DNA of 64,000 nucleotides from Bradyrhizobium paxllaeri. Its GTDB lineage: Bacteria > Pseudomonadota > Alphaproteobacteria > Rhizobiales > Xanthobacteraceae. The stretch spans positions 7,068,001-7,132,000 of the forward strand of contig NZ_CP042968.1 of NCBI RefSeq assembly GCF_001693515.2, written 5' to 3'. The notes under the pieces were generated by a model. The model worked only from the letters and a program-made list of their open reading frames with translations, was not told where the DNA came from and did no database searches. The translations under genes and the position numbers were made by a program. Below, in pieces: positions 25,415-34,830 of the stretch (positions are counted from its first letter, which is position 1; each line of letters opens with the position of its first letter).

Positions 25415-26320
25415 ATGAGGCGCAAGCTCGCCGCAATTCTGGTAGCCCACATTGCCGACTACGGCAGGTTGGTCGCCGATGACGAAGAAGAGACCCTGCG
25501 GCGATTGGCGTCCTGTCGATCCGCCACCGACGGCCTCATTGCGATGGGGGGCGGCCGCATTTTCAATACCGCAGGTGATGCGCTTCTTGCAGAATTCTCC
25601 AGCGCAGTCGAAGCGGTACGCTGCGCCATCGATATCCAGGAAAGCCTGCGCACGCGGAATCTCGCGTATCCTGGCAGCCGGCAGATGAGCTATCGCATCG
25701 GCATTGGCATCGGCGACGTGGTTGAGCGCGAGGGCGATCTGCTCGGCGATGGCGTCAATATCGCCGCTCGCCTTGAGGGCCTGGCCGAAGTTGGCGGCAT
25801 CTGTATTTCACGCGCGGTGCATGAGCAGGTCGCCAACAAGCTGTCCGCGCGATTTATCGACATCGGCGCGCGGAAGGTGAAGAATATTCCGGCGCCGGTT
25901 CATGCCTATATCGTAGCGACATGGGACGATGGCCACGCTTATGGAGCGCCACGGTCGACTGCCACGCCGGCAAGAACAAGATCGGCGAGGTGGCTTTCGG
26001 TCGCCCTCATCGGCGCCTTCACGCTGTGCACTGCAGTCTTTACTTACTTTCTTGCAACCCAGAGGCCTGACAGTAACCCTTTGCCAAGCTCAACTGCTGC
26101 CGCGGCGTTGCCGCCGGTGTCGACGACCCCACCCCCGACATCGACATCGCCAACGCCGGCTCCAGCCATCCGTCGCACCAGTTCGACTAAAAACGAATCG
26201 GAGGTGACAAAGCGTTCCTTTCAATCCTGCAAGGATCTTGCAGCTCAACGCGGTTGGGGTAACAACGAGACGCCCGGAAAGACGACCTTTATCACCGCGT
26301 GCATGAAAGGCGATCTTTGA
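25415..26320 (+). CDS. Class III adenylate cyclase homologue with altered metal site, membrane-anchored
   Basis: A 301-residue protein. The cyclase domain covers residues 1-170: RKLAAILVAHIADYGRL, IFNTAGDALLAEF and LLGDGVNIAARLEGLAEVGGI. The usual first metal Asp (AADVVGYSRL in relatives) is His12 here, while the second Asp (AGDALLAEF) is kept. A helix (WLSVALIGAFTLCTAVFTYF) at about 190-212 is followed by a Pro/Thr/Ser-rich stretch and a C-terminal piece with two Cys (SCKDLAAQRG, FITACMKG) that resembles PsiF-like repeats. The soluble tail would be periplasmic. Activity is doubtful. Confidence 0.8.
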   Translation: MRRKLAAILVAHIADYGRLVADDEEETLRRLASCRSATDGLIAMGGGRIFNTAGDALLAEFSSAVEAVRCAIDIQESLRTRNLAYPGSRQMSYRIGIGIGDVVEREGDLLGDGVNIAARLEGLAEVGGICISRAVHEQVANKLSARFIDIGARKVKNIPAPVHAYIVATWDDGHAYGAPRSTATPARTRSARWLSVALIGAFTLCTAVFTYFLATQRPDSNPLPSSTAAAALPPVSTTPPPTSTSPTPAPAIRRTSSTKNESEVTKRSFQSCKDLAAQRGWGNNETPGKTTFITACMKGDL

Positions 26321-26409
26321 TCGAGATCGACGTCTGCCTTCGCGTTTCATCCAATGGCTGTGCCAAATCTCGCCAGGTGACTTGAGCGCGCCGTTGATCA
26401 AATGACCTA

Positions 26410-26479
26410 GAGCATGATCCGGACCCGCAGGGCCGCGTTAGCGCAAAGTGTGTAGCGGTTTTCCGAAAAGATCATGCTC
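26410..26479. repeat. 70-bp inverted repeat of the GAGCATGATC type
   Basis: GAGCATGATC at 26410-26419 and its complement GATCATGCTC at 26470-26479 enclose about 50 bases (GTGTGTAGCGGTTTTCCGAAAA is split across the right arm). I associate this element with dispersed repeats in Bradyrhizobium. It lies between the 3' ends of convergent genes. Confidence 0.8.
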
Positions 26480-26491
26480 AAACAAAAAGAT

Positions 26492-26530
26492 AAAGCGGGA
26501 TGACGATTCGAAGAAAAGTCATCCCGCTTT
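26492..26530 (-). terminator. Intrinsic terminator of the amine oxidase/GGT operon
   Basis: A 13-base perfect stem (AAAGCGGGATGAC / GTCATCCCGCTTT) with a 13-base loop overlaps the GGT stop codon. On the minus strand the stem is followed by TTATCTTTTTGTTTG, a T-rich tract typical of factor-independent termination. Confidence 0.8.
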
Positions 26531-28151
26531 AGTACCCGATAGCTGCGCCATCGCTGCGCGGGTCGGAACCGCCGCTCAGCATGCCGTTCTGCCCGTCGAT
26601 CGTGATGCCATGCGCGTGGCCGGCCATTTCGTTCCAGGCGTCCCATCGGTCGATGGTGTGACCGCGCTGCGCGAGGGCCTCCATCGTATCCGCAGCAAAG
26701 CGGCCCTCAATATGCAGCGTGTCGCGCGCCTCGCCGAGCGCGAAGCGGCCGGAAAGGAATCGCGGCATCTCGATCGCTTCCTGGATGTCGAGGCCGAAAT
26801 CGATCATGGCTGCATAGAGCTGCATCTGGATTTGCGGCTGGCCATCCGCCCCCATGCAGCCGAGCACGCTCCAGAGTTTTCCGTCGCGCTTGGCCATCGA
26901 GGCAATCAGCGTGTGCAGCGGGACCTTGCCGGGTTCGAGGCGATTGGGATGGTTGTGATCCAGCGAGAAATAGGCGCCACGATTTTGCAGGATGACGCCG
27001 GTCTTGCCAGCGACCACGCATGAGCCGAATGCGCCATACAGGCTCTGGATCAGCGATGCCGCATTGCCGTCGCGGTCGACGGCGGCGACATAGACCGTAT
27101 CACCGGACAGGCTGCCGTATGACGGCACCATGTCCCATCTCAATGCCGACCTGCCGTCGATCAGCCGGCCGCGTTCGACCGCGTATTCCTTCGATATCAG
27201 CCGTTCGACTGGCACCTCGGCAAAGCAGGGATCGGCAAGCACCTGATCGCGGTCGTGATAGGCAATCTGCTTGGCCTGCACCAGCAGATGGACATGGTCG
27301 GGCCCGAGGAAATCCTTTCGGTGCAGTTCGTGCGGCTCGACAAGATTGAGCATTTCGAGCACGGCAAAACCCTGCGTCGGTGGCGGCGTGTTGAAGATGG
27401 TGACGTCGCGGTAGCGGCCAACCAACGGCGCGCCCCAGACAGATTTTTGCCGGCTGAAATCGGCAGACCGGAACAGACCGCCTCTCTCTTCCGAAACGCG
27501 CGACATCTCGGCGGCGACCGGTCCGCCGTAAAAGCCCTGCCAGCCATCGACCGCGATCGATTGAAGCGTGCAGGCAAGGTTTGCATTGGTGAGCTTCGTC
27601 CCCGGCACCGCGGCCACGCCTTGCGGAAAGAACAGCGCGGCGGCTTCGCGATCCCCGAGCAGATCATCGCGCATCATCTCGATGAAGCTTGCGAGGCGAC
27701 CGGTGACCGGAAAGCCATCGCCGGCATAGCCGATCGCGCTTTCGAGCACGCGCCGGAGCGGCAATCGCCCGTAAGTCGCATGCGCCTCGGTCCAGCTCGC
27801 CACCGCGCCCGGCACCGTCAGCGTCGCCGGGATGATGCCCCGCAGCGGGATTTCCTTCAGGCCCCGCTGCTTGATCGACGACAGCGTGGCGCCCTCGGCC
27901 GCCTTGCCGCCGCCATTGAGGTAGCGGATCTCGCCGCTGGCGCCATCATGGATGAGCCAGAACGCGTCGCCGCCGAGACCGGTCATGTGCGGATAGACCA
28001 CCGCGAGCACGCTGCTCGCCGCAATCGCGGCATCGATCGCCGAACCTCCGGCGCGAAGCACGTCGAGGCCGGCCGCAGAGGCAAGCGAATGCGGCGACGT
28101 CACCATGCCGTTCGACGCCAGCGTGACGGGCCGGCCGGTACGAATATCCAA
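26529..28151 (-). CDS. Gamma-glutamyltransferase family protein
   Basis: A 540-residue Ntn hydrolase precursor. The self-cleavage/catalytic Thr is in SGDTVYVAAVDRDGNAASL (start of the small subunit, about residue 350). Other family motifs are HMTGLGGDAFWLIHD near the N terminus and GVILQNRGAYFSLD. Members cleave gamma-glutamyl bonds (glutathione, gamma-glutamyl amines) or cephalosporins; no signal peptide is evident, so it may be cytoplasmic. It is the last gene of the operon amine oxidase, TRAP binding protein, GGT. Confidence 0.9.
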   Translation of the reverse strand: MDIRTGRPVTLASNGMVTSPHSLASAAGLDVLRAGGSAIDAAIAASSVLAVVYPHMTGLGGDAFWLIHDGASGEIRYLNGGGKAAEGATLSSIKQRGLKEIPLRGIIPATLTVPGAVASWTEAHATYGRLPLRRVLESAIGYAGDGFPVTGRLASFIEMMRDDLLGDREAAALFFPQGVAAVPGTKLTNANLACTLQSIAVDGWQGFYGGPVAAEMSRVSEERGGLFRSADFSRQKSVWGAPLVGRYRDVTIFNTPPPTQGFAVLEMLNLVEPHELHRKDFLGPDHVHLLVQAKQIAYHDRDQVLADPCFAEVPVERLISKEYAVERGRLIDGRSALRWDMVPSYGSLSGDTVYVAAVDRDGNAASLIQSLYGAFGSCVVAGKTGVILQNRGAYFSLDHNHPNRLEPGKVPLHTLIASMAKRDGKLWSVLGCMGADGQPQIQMQLYAAMIDFGLDIQEAIEMPRFLSGRFALGEARDTLHIEGRFAADTMEALAQRGHTIDRWDAWNEMAGHAHGITIDGQNGMLSGGSDPRSDGAAIGY

Positions 28152-28188
28152 TTCAAGCCCCCGATTTTGCCGAGCCGTCAGACAGCAA

Positions 28189-29277
28189 TCAGGCGCGGAT
28201 CCGCCGGATCATGTAATTGTCGTAGGTGGCCTCGCAGACCTGATGCCACTGATACTGTTCGTTGCGGAATGCGATCGTGGAATCGTACAGCGCCTTGAAC
28301 TTCGGGTTCTTGGCCGAGACCTCGGCAAACAGTTCGTTGGTCGCCTTGAACGACGCGTCCAGAATATCGTTCGAGAATAGCCGCAGTTGCGCCCCGGCCG
28401 CAACCAGGCGCTTGATGGCGGCAGCGTTGCGCGCGTCATATTTGGCCGTCAGGTCGGCCGCGACCTGGCCGGCGGCAATCGTCACCATGTTCTGATAGAG
28501 CTTTGGCAACTCGGCCCATTTCGCGCTGTTGATATAGAGGAAGCCGTTTGCGCATCCTTCCCACCAGCCGGGATAGTAGTAATAGGGTGCGACTTTCAGG
28601 AAGCCGAGCTTCTCGTCGTCATAGGGACCGATCCACTCGGCGGCGTCGATCGTGCCCTTTTCCAGCGCCGGGTAGATATCGCCCGGCGGAATCTGCTGCG
28701 GCACGATGCCGAGCCGACTCAGCACCTGCCCCGCGACCCCGCCGACGCGGAATTTCAATCCCTTGAGGTCGTCGAGCGACTTGATCTCCTTGCGAAACCA
28801 GCCGCCCATCTGCGCGGTGGTGTTGCCAAAGGGTATGCCGTAAATGCCGAACGTGCCATAGAGCTCGTTGAGCATGTCGAGGCCGCCGCCATAGGCGAGC
28901 CAGGCATTCATCTGCCGCGTGTTGAGGCCGAACGGAACGGCGGTGCCGAACGCGAACGCGAGATCCTTGCCGATGTAATAGTAGGAAGCGCTGTTGCCCA
29001 TCTCGACGGTGTTGTTCGCCACCGCGTCGAAGACCTGAAACGCAGGCACGATCTCGCCCGGACCGTACACACTGATCTGGAATTTCTGGTCCGACAGATC
29101 GGCGATCGCCTTGGCAAACATGTCGCAGGCGCCGTAGAGCGTATCCAGCGTCTTCGGAAATGACGTGGTCAGGCGCCAGCGCACGGCGGGAGCGGACTGG
29201 GCGATGGCCGGCGCGGCGACGGCGGTCGAGGCGACGGCGGCACCGGCGGCCGTCTTGAGGAGCCTCCTGCGATTCAT
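28189..29277 (-). CDS. TRAP transporter DctP-family binding protein, Tat-exported, orphan
   Basis: A 362-residue periplasmic protein with a twin-arginine signal (NRRRLLKTAAGAAVAST, cleavage after AIAQ). The DctP/TakP fold is indicated by WRLTTSFPKTLDTLYGAC, EMGNSASYYYIGKD, LKFRVGGVAGQVLSRLG and AAEWIGPYDDEKLGFLK. The last two carry the Arg and the Trp/Glu region that contact carboxylates in TakP-like proteins. No DctQ or DctM membrane partner is in the window, so it must share a distant one. It lies between the amine oxidase and GGT genes. Confidence 0.9.
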   Translation of the reverse strand: MNRRRLLKTAAGAAVASTAVAAPAIAQSAPAVRWRLTTSFPKTLDTLYGACDMFAKAIADLSDQKFQISVYGPGEIVPAFQVFDAVANNTVEMGNSASYYYIGKDLAFAFGTAVPFGLNTRQMNAWLAYGGGLDMLNELYGTFGIYGIPFGNTTAQMGGWFRKEIKSLDDLKGLKFRVGGVAGQVLSRLGIVPQQIPPGDIYPALEKGTIDAAEWIGPYDDEKLGFLKVAPYYYYPGWWEGCANGFLYINSAKWAELPKLYQNMVTIAAGQVAADLTAKYDARNAAAIKRLVAAGAQLRLFSNDILDASFKATNELFAEVSAKNPKFKALYDSTIAFRNEQYQWHQVCEATYDNYMIRRIRA

Positions 29278-29325
29278 GGTCAGTCCCCTTATCTGGTGAA
29301 ATGAAGAAACGAATCCACGGAACCG

Positions 29326-31302
29326 TCAGCCGCAACACGACCCCTTGTCGCGGTTGTCACGGCTGGCGCTGTTACGGTCGGGCGGCAGGTCCATCGCCGG
29401 ATTCTCGGCAAAGAAGCCGTTCGGCTTCAAGGTGAAGCCGACATATTCGACCGGCATCACCGGAAAATCCTCCGGACGGCAGACATGCGTCGCGCCAAAG
29501 CTGTGCCAGACGACGATGTCCTCGTTTTCGATGGCGCGGTTCTGGGCAATGTATTTCGGCAGACCGTCACCGCCGGCGTGCTGGTTCGGAAATTCGCCGC
29601 TCGCATAGCGCTCGTCGGGCGCATAGCGCGTCACCCAGACATGCTTGGTGGCGAAACCGCCGCGCGAGGTCATGTAGCAGCCCTCCTGCGCCAGCATCGC
29701 CGGCGCGCTGTGCGCAATGAGCTTATACGCCGTCGGGCCGCCGACGCTGTTCTTTTTGTTGGGATTGGCGATCTTCCAGTAGCGCCCGGTGCGGCCGTCG
29801 GCCTCCCGAGCTGCATCGCGCTCGCGCGAAAGCGTTCGGGCCGTGACGTCGAACACGTTGCCGTATGGATTGTCCGTGCCCCACGGCCGCGGGCGGAATT
29901 CGTGTTCGGTGACGGTGTTGCCGTCACCGTCGAGCATCATGTGCAGGCGGGCGTTGAAGAAGTGCTGATGGGTCGGTCCGCCCAAATTTTCGGCGACCAT
30001 GCCGCCCCACGGATAACCCTTGCCCGCGGCGATCGCCGCGGTCTGGATGATGCCGGTCAATTTGACTTCGAGCTGGATGGTGCCGTCCTGGTAAAAGTAC
30101 CAGAAGAAGCCGTAGTCGTAATTGCCGACGGTGGTGAAGAAGGAGATGACGAGGCGGCGCGAGCGGCGGACCTCGAACGTCTCGTTACGGAACTCGTAAT
30201 GCTTCCAGAGGATCCCGTAATCCTCCTCATGCAGGCAGATCGCATTTTTCATGACGCTCGGCTTGCCGTAGTCGTCGGCAACCGGCACGTCGAAATAATG
30301 GATGTGGCCGAGGCAGTCGCAGCCGAGTTCGAGCGCATTGGCGAGCTTGCCCAATCCATACTCGCCGGCATCGAAGGCGCATTTCCAGAAATGGTTGGCG
30401 GTCGGATCGGCATAGGGCACGATCATGTCGGTGACGCTGGCGCGATAGACGATCGGCCGCTCGCGCCCGCCATCGCGAAATGAGATCTGGTGCAGCACGA
30501 GGCCTTCGCGTGCGGTCCAGCCGACGCGGAATGACCAGTTCTGCCAAGAGACCTTCCAGCCGTCGACCGTAAAGCTCGGGCCTTCCTTCTGCACGACGTC
30601 CAGCGGCTTGACGTCCTTGCGCGTTTGCGGGATCGACGCGCGGTCGTAGTTGCGCGACTTTTTCGGGATCGGAATGATGTCTGCTTCATCGACCAGATGG
30701 ACGATCCTGTTCTCGATCAGGTCGACCAGCGCCACCACGCCTTCGATCGGGTGGGCATAGCCATTGTCCTTGAGATCGCTGCGCCAGTACGACACCGCGC
30801 TGACGAGCCGCCGGCCCTTCTCCACCTCGCGGTCGAAATAACCGGCCGAGAACGGATCGACCTGGACCAGCTCGATGTCCTTGTCATCGAGGCCTCGCCG
30901 CTTCATTGCGCGACGCCAGTCCGCGTCGGCCTTGACGATGTCGCCGACCTTGAACACCTCCTCGATGGTGATCGGCGGCTGGCCGTAAGGATGGGCCTTG
31001 GTCGAATATTCCTGCCACGCCGTCACCGACTTTGATTCAAGGTCCACCGTGGCGACATGCGTCGCGCCGGTCTTGCAGTCGAACAGGGTAGCAGCGGCCC
31101 GCCGTGGCGGCCCGGCCGCCGGTTTCCATCCGAGAACGTCGGATTTGGCCGGCTCTTCGAGCTGCACATGGGTAAATCGCGTATCCGGGCCAAGCTTCTT
31201 GATCCGCTGCAATATGTCAGCGGCCAGCGCGACCTCGGCCTCGCTGAGCGGATCGAGCGGATGACTGGCCTGCGCCAGGACGGAAGGTTTTGTGCGTGCC
31301 AT
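29326..31302 (-). CDS. Copper-containing primary amine oxidase
   Basis: A 658-residue quinoprotein. The topaquinone precursor is Tyr395 in VGNYDYG. Copper ligands are the histidines in THQHFFNARLHM and the later His in HSFGATHVCR. N-terminal amine oxidase domains 2 and 3 precede the catalytic domain. It oxidises primary amines (tyramine, phenylethylamine and the like) to aldehyde, ammonia and hydrogen peroxide. The tail ends in KGSCCG. No signal peptide is seen, unlike periplasmic E. coli TynA. The ATG at 31302 is chosen; the upstream frame lies in the divergent promoter region. Confidence 0.93.
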   Translation of the reverse strand: MARTKPSVLAQASHPLDPLSEAEVALAADILQRIKKLGPDTRFTHVQLEEPAKSDVLGWKPAAGPPRRAAATLFDCKTGATHVATVDLESKSVTAWQEYSTKAHPYGQPPITIEEVFKVGDIVKADADWRRAMKRRGLDDKDIELVQVDPFSAGYFDREVEKGRRLVSAVSYWRSDLKDNGYAHPIEGVVALVDLIENRIVHLVDEADIIPIPKKSRNYDRASIPQTRKDVKPLDVVQKEGPSFTVDGWKVSWQNWSFRVGWTAREGLVLHQISFRDGGRERPIVYRASVTDMIVPYADPTANHFWKCAFDAGEYGLGKLANALELGCDCLGHIHYFDVPVADDYGKPSVMKNAICLHEEDYGILWKHYEFRNETFEVRRSRRLVISFFTTVGNYDYGFFWYFYQDGTIQLEVKLTGIIQTAAIAAGKGYPWGGMVAENLGGPTHQHFFNARLHMMLDGDGNTVTEHEFRPRPWGTDNPYGNVFDVTARTLSRERDAAREADGRTGRYWKIANPNKKNSVGGPTAYKLIAHSAPAMLAQEGCYMTSRGGFATKHVWVTRYAPDERYASGEFPNQHAGGDGLPKYIAQNRAIENEDIVVWHSFGATHVCRPEDFPVMPVEYVGFTLKPNGFFAENPAMDLPPDRNSASRDNRDKGSCCG

Positions 31303-31445
31303 ATCGGGCCGGATGGATAGGGTTCGCAGGCAGGCTAAGCCGCTCCGCTCCGGGCGTCTTGAATGAGCCTGCCAACTCTGGCCCTTGCCAGACCCACCGG
31401 TCATGGGCGACGCTGCGGCGCCACATACCGGAACCTAGCCACGCG
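31303..31445. promoter_or_regulatory. Divergent promoter region of the amine oxidase and its regulator
   Basis: 143 bases separate the two divergent starts. An eight-base inverted repeat, GGCAGGCT (31329-31336) and AGCCTGCC (31366-31373), is a possible binding site for the AraC-type regulator, although that family more often binds direct repeats. Confidence 0.3.
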
Positions 31446-32378
31446 ATGCCGATCAGCGTCTCCACCGACCCGATCCGTCCGACCGAACGGGCGGCCTATT
31501 GGACCGAAGCGATCTGCCGGTCGTTCGCCCATGTCGAGACGCGGCCACTCGGTTCCGCTGTGGTCAGCGGCCATTTCGAATTCGTCGAGATCGGCGGGGC
31601 GAAGCTCGTCCGTTTCGACTCTAGCCCGCAATGCTACACCCGCGATGCCCGGCTGGTGAGCCGCGCCGGTTCCGACGAATTCATGTTCGATTTTCAGCGC
31701 CGCGGCCGAAGCTCGATGGTGCAGGCCGGAAACGAGGGCACGATCGATCCCGGCTATGGCGTGCTCTACGATGCGCGGCGCCCGTTCGAGGATCGGCTGT
31801 TCGGCCCCGGACAGCGCGTGGAGTTGCTGATCGCAACCGTCCCCGCCGCCGCGCTGTTGCGGTCCGTTCCCGGGGCGGAGCGGTTCTGCGCCAGGCCTGT
31901 GCCGCTATCCGGGACGGTAGCGCGTTCGATTGCCGCGCTGTTTCGCGACACGATTTCCTTATCCGATGCGCCGGCGCGACAGGGCGAGCCTGATATCGTT
32001 GCCTATCTGTCGGCCCTGCTGCGTCTCGCCGCCGGCGCCAGCCATGCGCTGTCCCGGCCCGACCTGTTCGGTCTAATCGATGTCTATCTGCGGGCCAACA
32101 TCGCCGCCATACGGCCGGTGCCGGCGCTCGCCGCCGAGTTCGGCGTTTCCGAGCGGACGTTTCATCGCATCTTCGCCGACCGCGAGACCACGTTCGAGCG
32201 GCACGTGCTTCATCTGCGTGTCGAACGGTTCAAAGACCTGCTGCAGCAGCTGACCAACGTTCCGATCGCGCGGCTTGCGCATCAGTGCGGTTTTGCCGAC
32301 GCCGCCCATGCTACCCGCACGTTCAAGGACCGGTTCGGCACCACGCCACGGAATTTTCGCGCAAGCGCCGCGGGCTAG
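31446..32378 (+). CDS. AraC-family regulator, FeaR-like
   Basis: A 310-residue regulator. The N-terminal domain is of the FeaR/OxyR-like AraC-binding-2 type (FMFDFQRRGRSSMVQAGNE, GYGVLYDARRPFEDRL). The C-terminal 100 residues have two helix-turn-helix motifs (LAAEFGVSERTFHRIFAD, IARLAHQCGFADAAHATRTF). FeaR in E. coli activates an amine oxidase and an aldehyde dehydrogenase; the divergent amine oxidase here suggests the same logic. The stop overlaps the convergent epimerase stop by four bases. Confidence 0.88.
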   Translation: MPISVSTDPIRPTERAAYWTEAICRSFAHVETRPLGSAVVSGHFEFVEIGGAKLVRFDSSPQCYTRDARLVSRAGSDEFMFDFQRRGRSSMVQAGNEGTIDPGYGVLYDARRPFEDRLFGPGQRVELLIATVPAAALLRSVPGAERFCARPVPLSGTVARSIAALFRDTISLSDAPARQGEPDIVAYLSALLRLAAGASHALSRPDLFGLIDVYLRANIAAIRPVPALAAEFGVSERTFHRIFADRETTFERHVLHLRVERFKDLLQQLTNVPIARLAHQCGFADAAHATRTFKDRFGTTPRNFRASAAG

Positions 32379-33400
32379 GCCGCGCGATGATAGCCGCGAT
32401 ACCAGGCCGCGAACTTCTGGATGCCATCCTCGATCGGCGTCGCCGGGCGAAAGCCGACATCACGCACGAGGTCATCGACATCGGCATAGGTCGTCGGCAC
32501 GTCGCCGGGCTGCATCGGCAACAATTCCTTTTTGGCCTTGCGCCCGAGCTCCTGCTCGAGGACATCGAGCACGTGCAGCAGTTGCTGCGGCTTGTTGTTG
32601 CCGACATTATAGATCCGCCAGGGCGCGGCGCTCGATCCCGGGTCCAGGGCGTCACCGAGGCCGAGCTGCCCGCCTTGCGGCGCGCGATCGATCAGGCGAA
32701 CCAGCGCTTCCGTCACATCGTCGATATAGGTGAAGTCGCGAAGCATCCGGCCACCATTGAACAACTTGACGGGATCGCCGCGGACGATCGCATCCGCGAA
32801 CACGAACAGCGCCATGTCGGGCCGATACCATGGGCCGTACACCGTGAAGAACCGCAGGCCGGTGCACGGGATGCCGTAGAGATGGCTGTATGAATGGGCC
32901 ATCAGCTCGTTGGCCTTCTTGCTCGCGGCATAGAGGCTGATCGGGTGATCGACATTGTCATGCACCGAGAACGGCAGCTTCCTGTTGGCGCCGTAGACGG
33001 ATGACGAGGACGCGAACAGCAGATGACGGCAGCCATTGTGCCGGCATCCCTCCAGAACGTTGGTGAAGCCGACCAGATTGGCATCGACATAGGCGTGCGG
33101 ATCCTTCAGCGAGTAACGCACGCCCGCCTGCGCAGCCAGATGGATGACGACGGGAAACCGATGGCGCGCGAACAGCGCCGGTATCGCCACGCGATCCGCC
33201 ACATCGAGCTCTTCGAACTGGAAGCGCGGATCGTTGCGGAGAATAGTGAGCCGGGCCGCCTTCAGTTGCGGATCATAGTACGAATTGAGGTTGTCGATCC
33301 CGACCACGCGGTGACCGGATTGCAGCAACCGCTGCGCCACGTGGAATCCGATGAATCCCGCGGTCCCCGTTACCAGAATTGCCTGATCCGCAATCATCAT
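32375..33400 (-). CDS. UDP-glucuronate 4-epimerase (NAD-dependent epimerase)
   Basis: A 341-residue extended SDR. The NAD motif GTAGFIGFH is at about residues 12-20, the catalytic YAASK (YxxxK) at about 150 and HLAAQAGVRYS is typical of UDP-GlcA epimerases. It would convert UDP-glucuronate to UDP-galacturonate for the exopolysaccharide. It is the last gene of the minus-strand precursor operon, 45 bases after the dehydrogenase that supplies UDP-glucuronate. Confidence 0.88.
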   Translation of the reverse strand: MMIADQAILVTGTAGFIGFHVAQRLLQSGHRVVGIDNLNSYYDPQLKAARLTILRNDPRFQFEELDVADRVAIPALFARHRFPVVIHLAAQAGVRYSLKDPHAYVDANLVGFTNVLEGCRHNGCRHLLFASSSSVYGANRKLPFSVHDNVDHPISLYAASKKANELMAHSYSHLYGIPCTGLRFFTVYGPWYRPDMALFVFADAIVRGDPVKLFNGGRMLRDFTYIDDVTEALVRLIDRAPQGGQLGLGDALDPGSSAAPWRIYNVGNNKPQQLLHVLDVLEQELGRKAKKELLPMQPGDVPTTYADVDDLVRDVGFRPATPIEDGIQKFAAWYRGYHRAA

Positions 33401-33445
33401 ATGCGTGTATCCCTAATCAGCCGATGTCATGACGGCTCGTGTCCT

Positions 33446-34765
33446 TCAGTACGCCACCGATTTCGGCCGCCCAACACCGCAATACAGAAAGCCGTTCCGC
33501 TCCACTTCCTCCGGAGAGTAGATGTTGCGGAGATCGACGATGACGGGACAGGCCATGATGGCGGACAGCTCTTTGAGGTCCAGCGCCCGGAATTGCTCCC
33601 ATTCCGTGACGATGACGAGCGCGTGGCAGCCTTTGGCGCAGCGATAGGCGCTCTCGCAGAAGGTGACGTTCTCGAACACCTTCCTCGCCTGCTCCATGCC
33701 GACGGGATCGAACACGCGCACCTCGGCGCCCATGTCCTGCAGCGCAGTAATCAGTGGAATCGACGGCGCGTCGCGCATGTCGTCGGTCTCGGGCTTGAAG
33801 GTGACGCCGAGGACCGCAATGGATTTGCCGCGGATGTTGCCGCCGAACGCGTTGGCGACCTTGCGCGCCATCGCCCGCTTGCGCTGGTCGTTGACGGCGA
33901 CCACTGTTTCTACAATGCGCAGCGGCGATGCATTGTCCTGGCCGGTCTTGATCAGCGCCATCGCGTCCTTTGGAAAGCAGGAGCCGCCGAAGCCCGGCCC
34001 GGCATGCAGGAATTTCTGGCCGATCCGGTTGTCGAGACCGATCCCGCGCGCGACTTCCTGCACATTGGCACCGACCTTTTCGGCGAGGTCCGCGATCTCG
34101 TTGATGAAGGCGATCTTGGTGGCGAGGAAGGAGTTCGCGGCGTATTTCGTCAGCTCCGCGGTGCGGCGGTCGGTATAGAGGATCGGGGAAGCGTTGAGGT
34201 GAAGCGGCCGGTACACCTCGGCCATTACGCTGCGGGCGCGCGCGTCATCCGTTCCGATCACGATCCGGTCGGGGTGCTTGAAGTCGCGGATCGCCGCCCC
34301 TTCACGCAAGAATTCGGGATTGGAGACGACGGCAACCGTGGCGGCCGGATTCTCTTCGCGGATGATGCGTTCGACCTCGTCGCCCGTTCCAACCGGAACC
34401 GTCGACTTGGTGACCACCACCGCCCGATCGGGAAGCGCGCCCGCAATCTCGCGCGCCGCCGTGTAGACATAGGACAGATCGGCATGCCCGTCGCCGCGGC
34501 GCGACGGCGTGCCGACCGCGATGAACACCACCTCCGCTTCGCTGACCGCCGATTTCAGATCACTCGCGAACGACAGGCGCCCCTGGTCGACATTTCGCGC
34601 CACCAGTTCGGCGAGTCCCGGCTCATGAATCGGCATCTCTCCGCTGTTGAGGCTAGCAACTTTTTCTGCGTTGCTGTCGATACAGACGACCTGATGCCCG
34701 AAATCGGAAAAACACGCGCCTGACACCAGCCCGACATAGCCGGCGCCGATCATTGCTATATGCAT
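33446..34765 (-). CDS. UDP-glucose 6-dehydrogenase
   Basis: A 439-residue enzyme. The Rossmann motif MIGAGYVGLVSG is at the N terminus, catalytic Cys is in GFGGSCFPKD (about residue 260) and the C-terminal UDP-binding domain has VLGVTFKPETDDMRDAPS. It oxidises UDP-glucose to UDP-glucuronate with two NAD+. The product feeds the adjacent epimerase. Tyrosine phosphorylation by the co-polymerase kinase of the facing operon would be a family precedent, not visible here. Confidence 0.95.
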   Translation of the reverse strand: MHIAMIGAGYVGLVSGACFSDFGHQVVCIDSNAEKVASLNSGEMPIHEPGLAELVARNVDQGRLSFASDLKSAVSEAEVVFIAVGTPSRRGDGHADLSYVYTAAREIAGALPDRAVVVTKSTVPVGTGDEVERIIREENPAATVAVVSNPEFLREGAAIRDFKHPDRIVIGTDDARARSVMAEVYRPLHLNASPILYTDRRTAELTKYAANSFLATKIAFINEIADLAEKVGANVQEVARGIGLDNRIGQKFLHAGPGFGGSCFPKDAMALIKTGQDNASPLRIVETVVAVNDQRKRAMARKVANAFGGNIRGKSIAVLGVTFKPETDDMRDAPSIPLITALQDMGAEVRVFDPVGMEQARKVFENVTFCESAYRCAKGCHALVIVTEWEQFRALDLKELSAIMACPVIVDLRNIYSPEEVERNGFLYCGVGRPKSVAY

Positions 34766-34830
34766 TACGGATCCTGTCTGAGGAGCCGCGCGGCCCGAGG
34801 CCGCGCCGGCGGGATAGGCGAAACGAGGAG

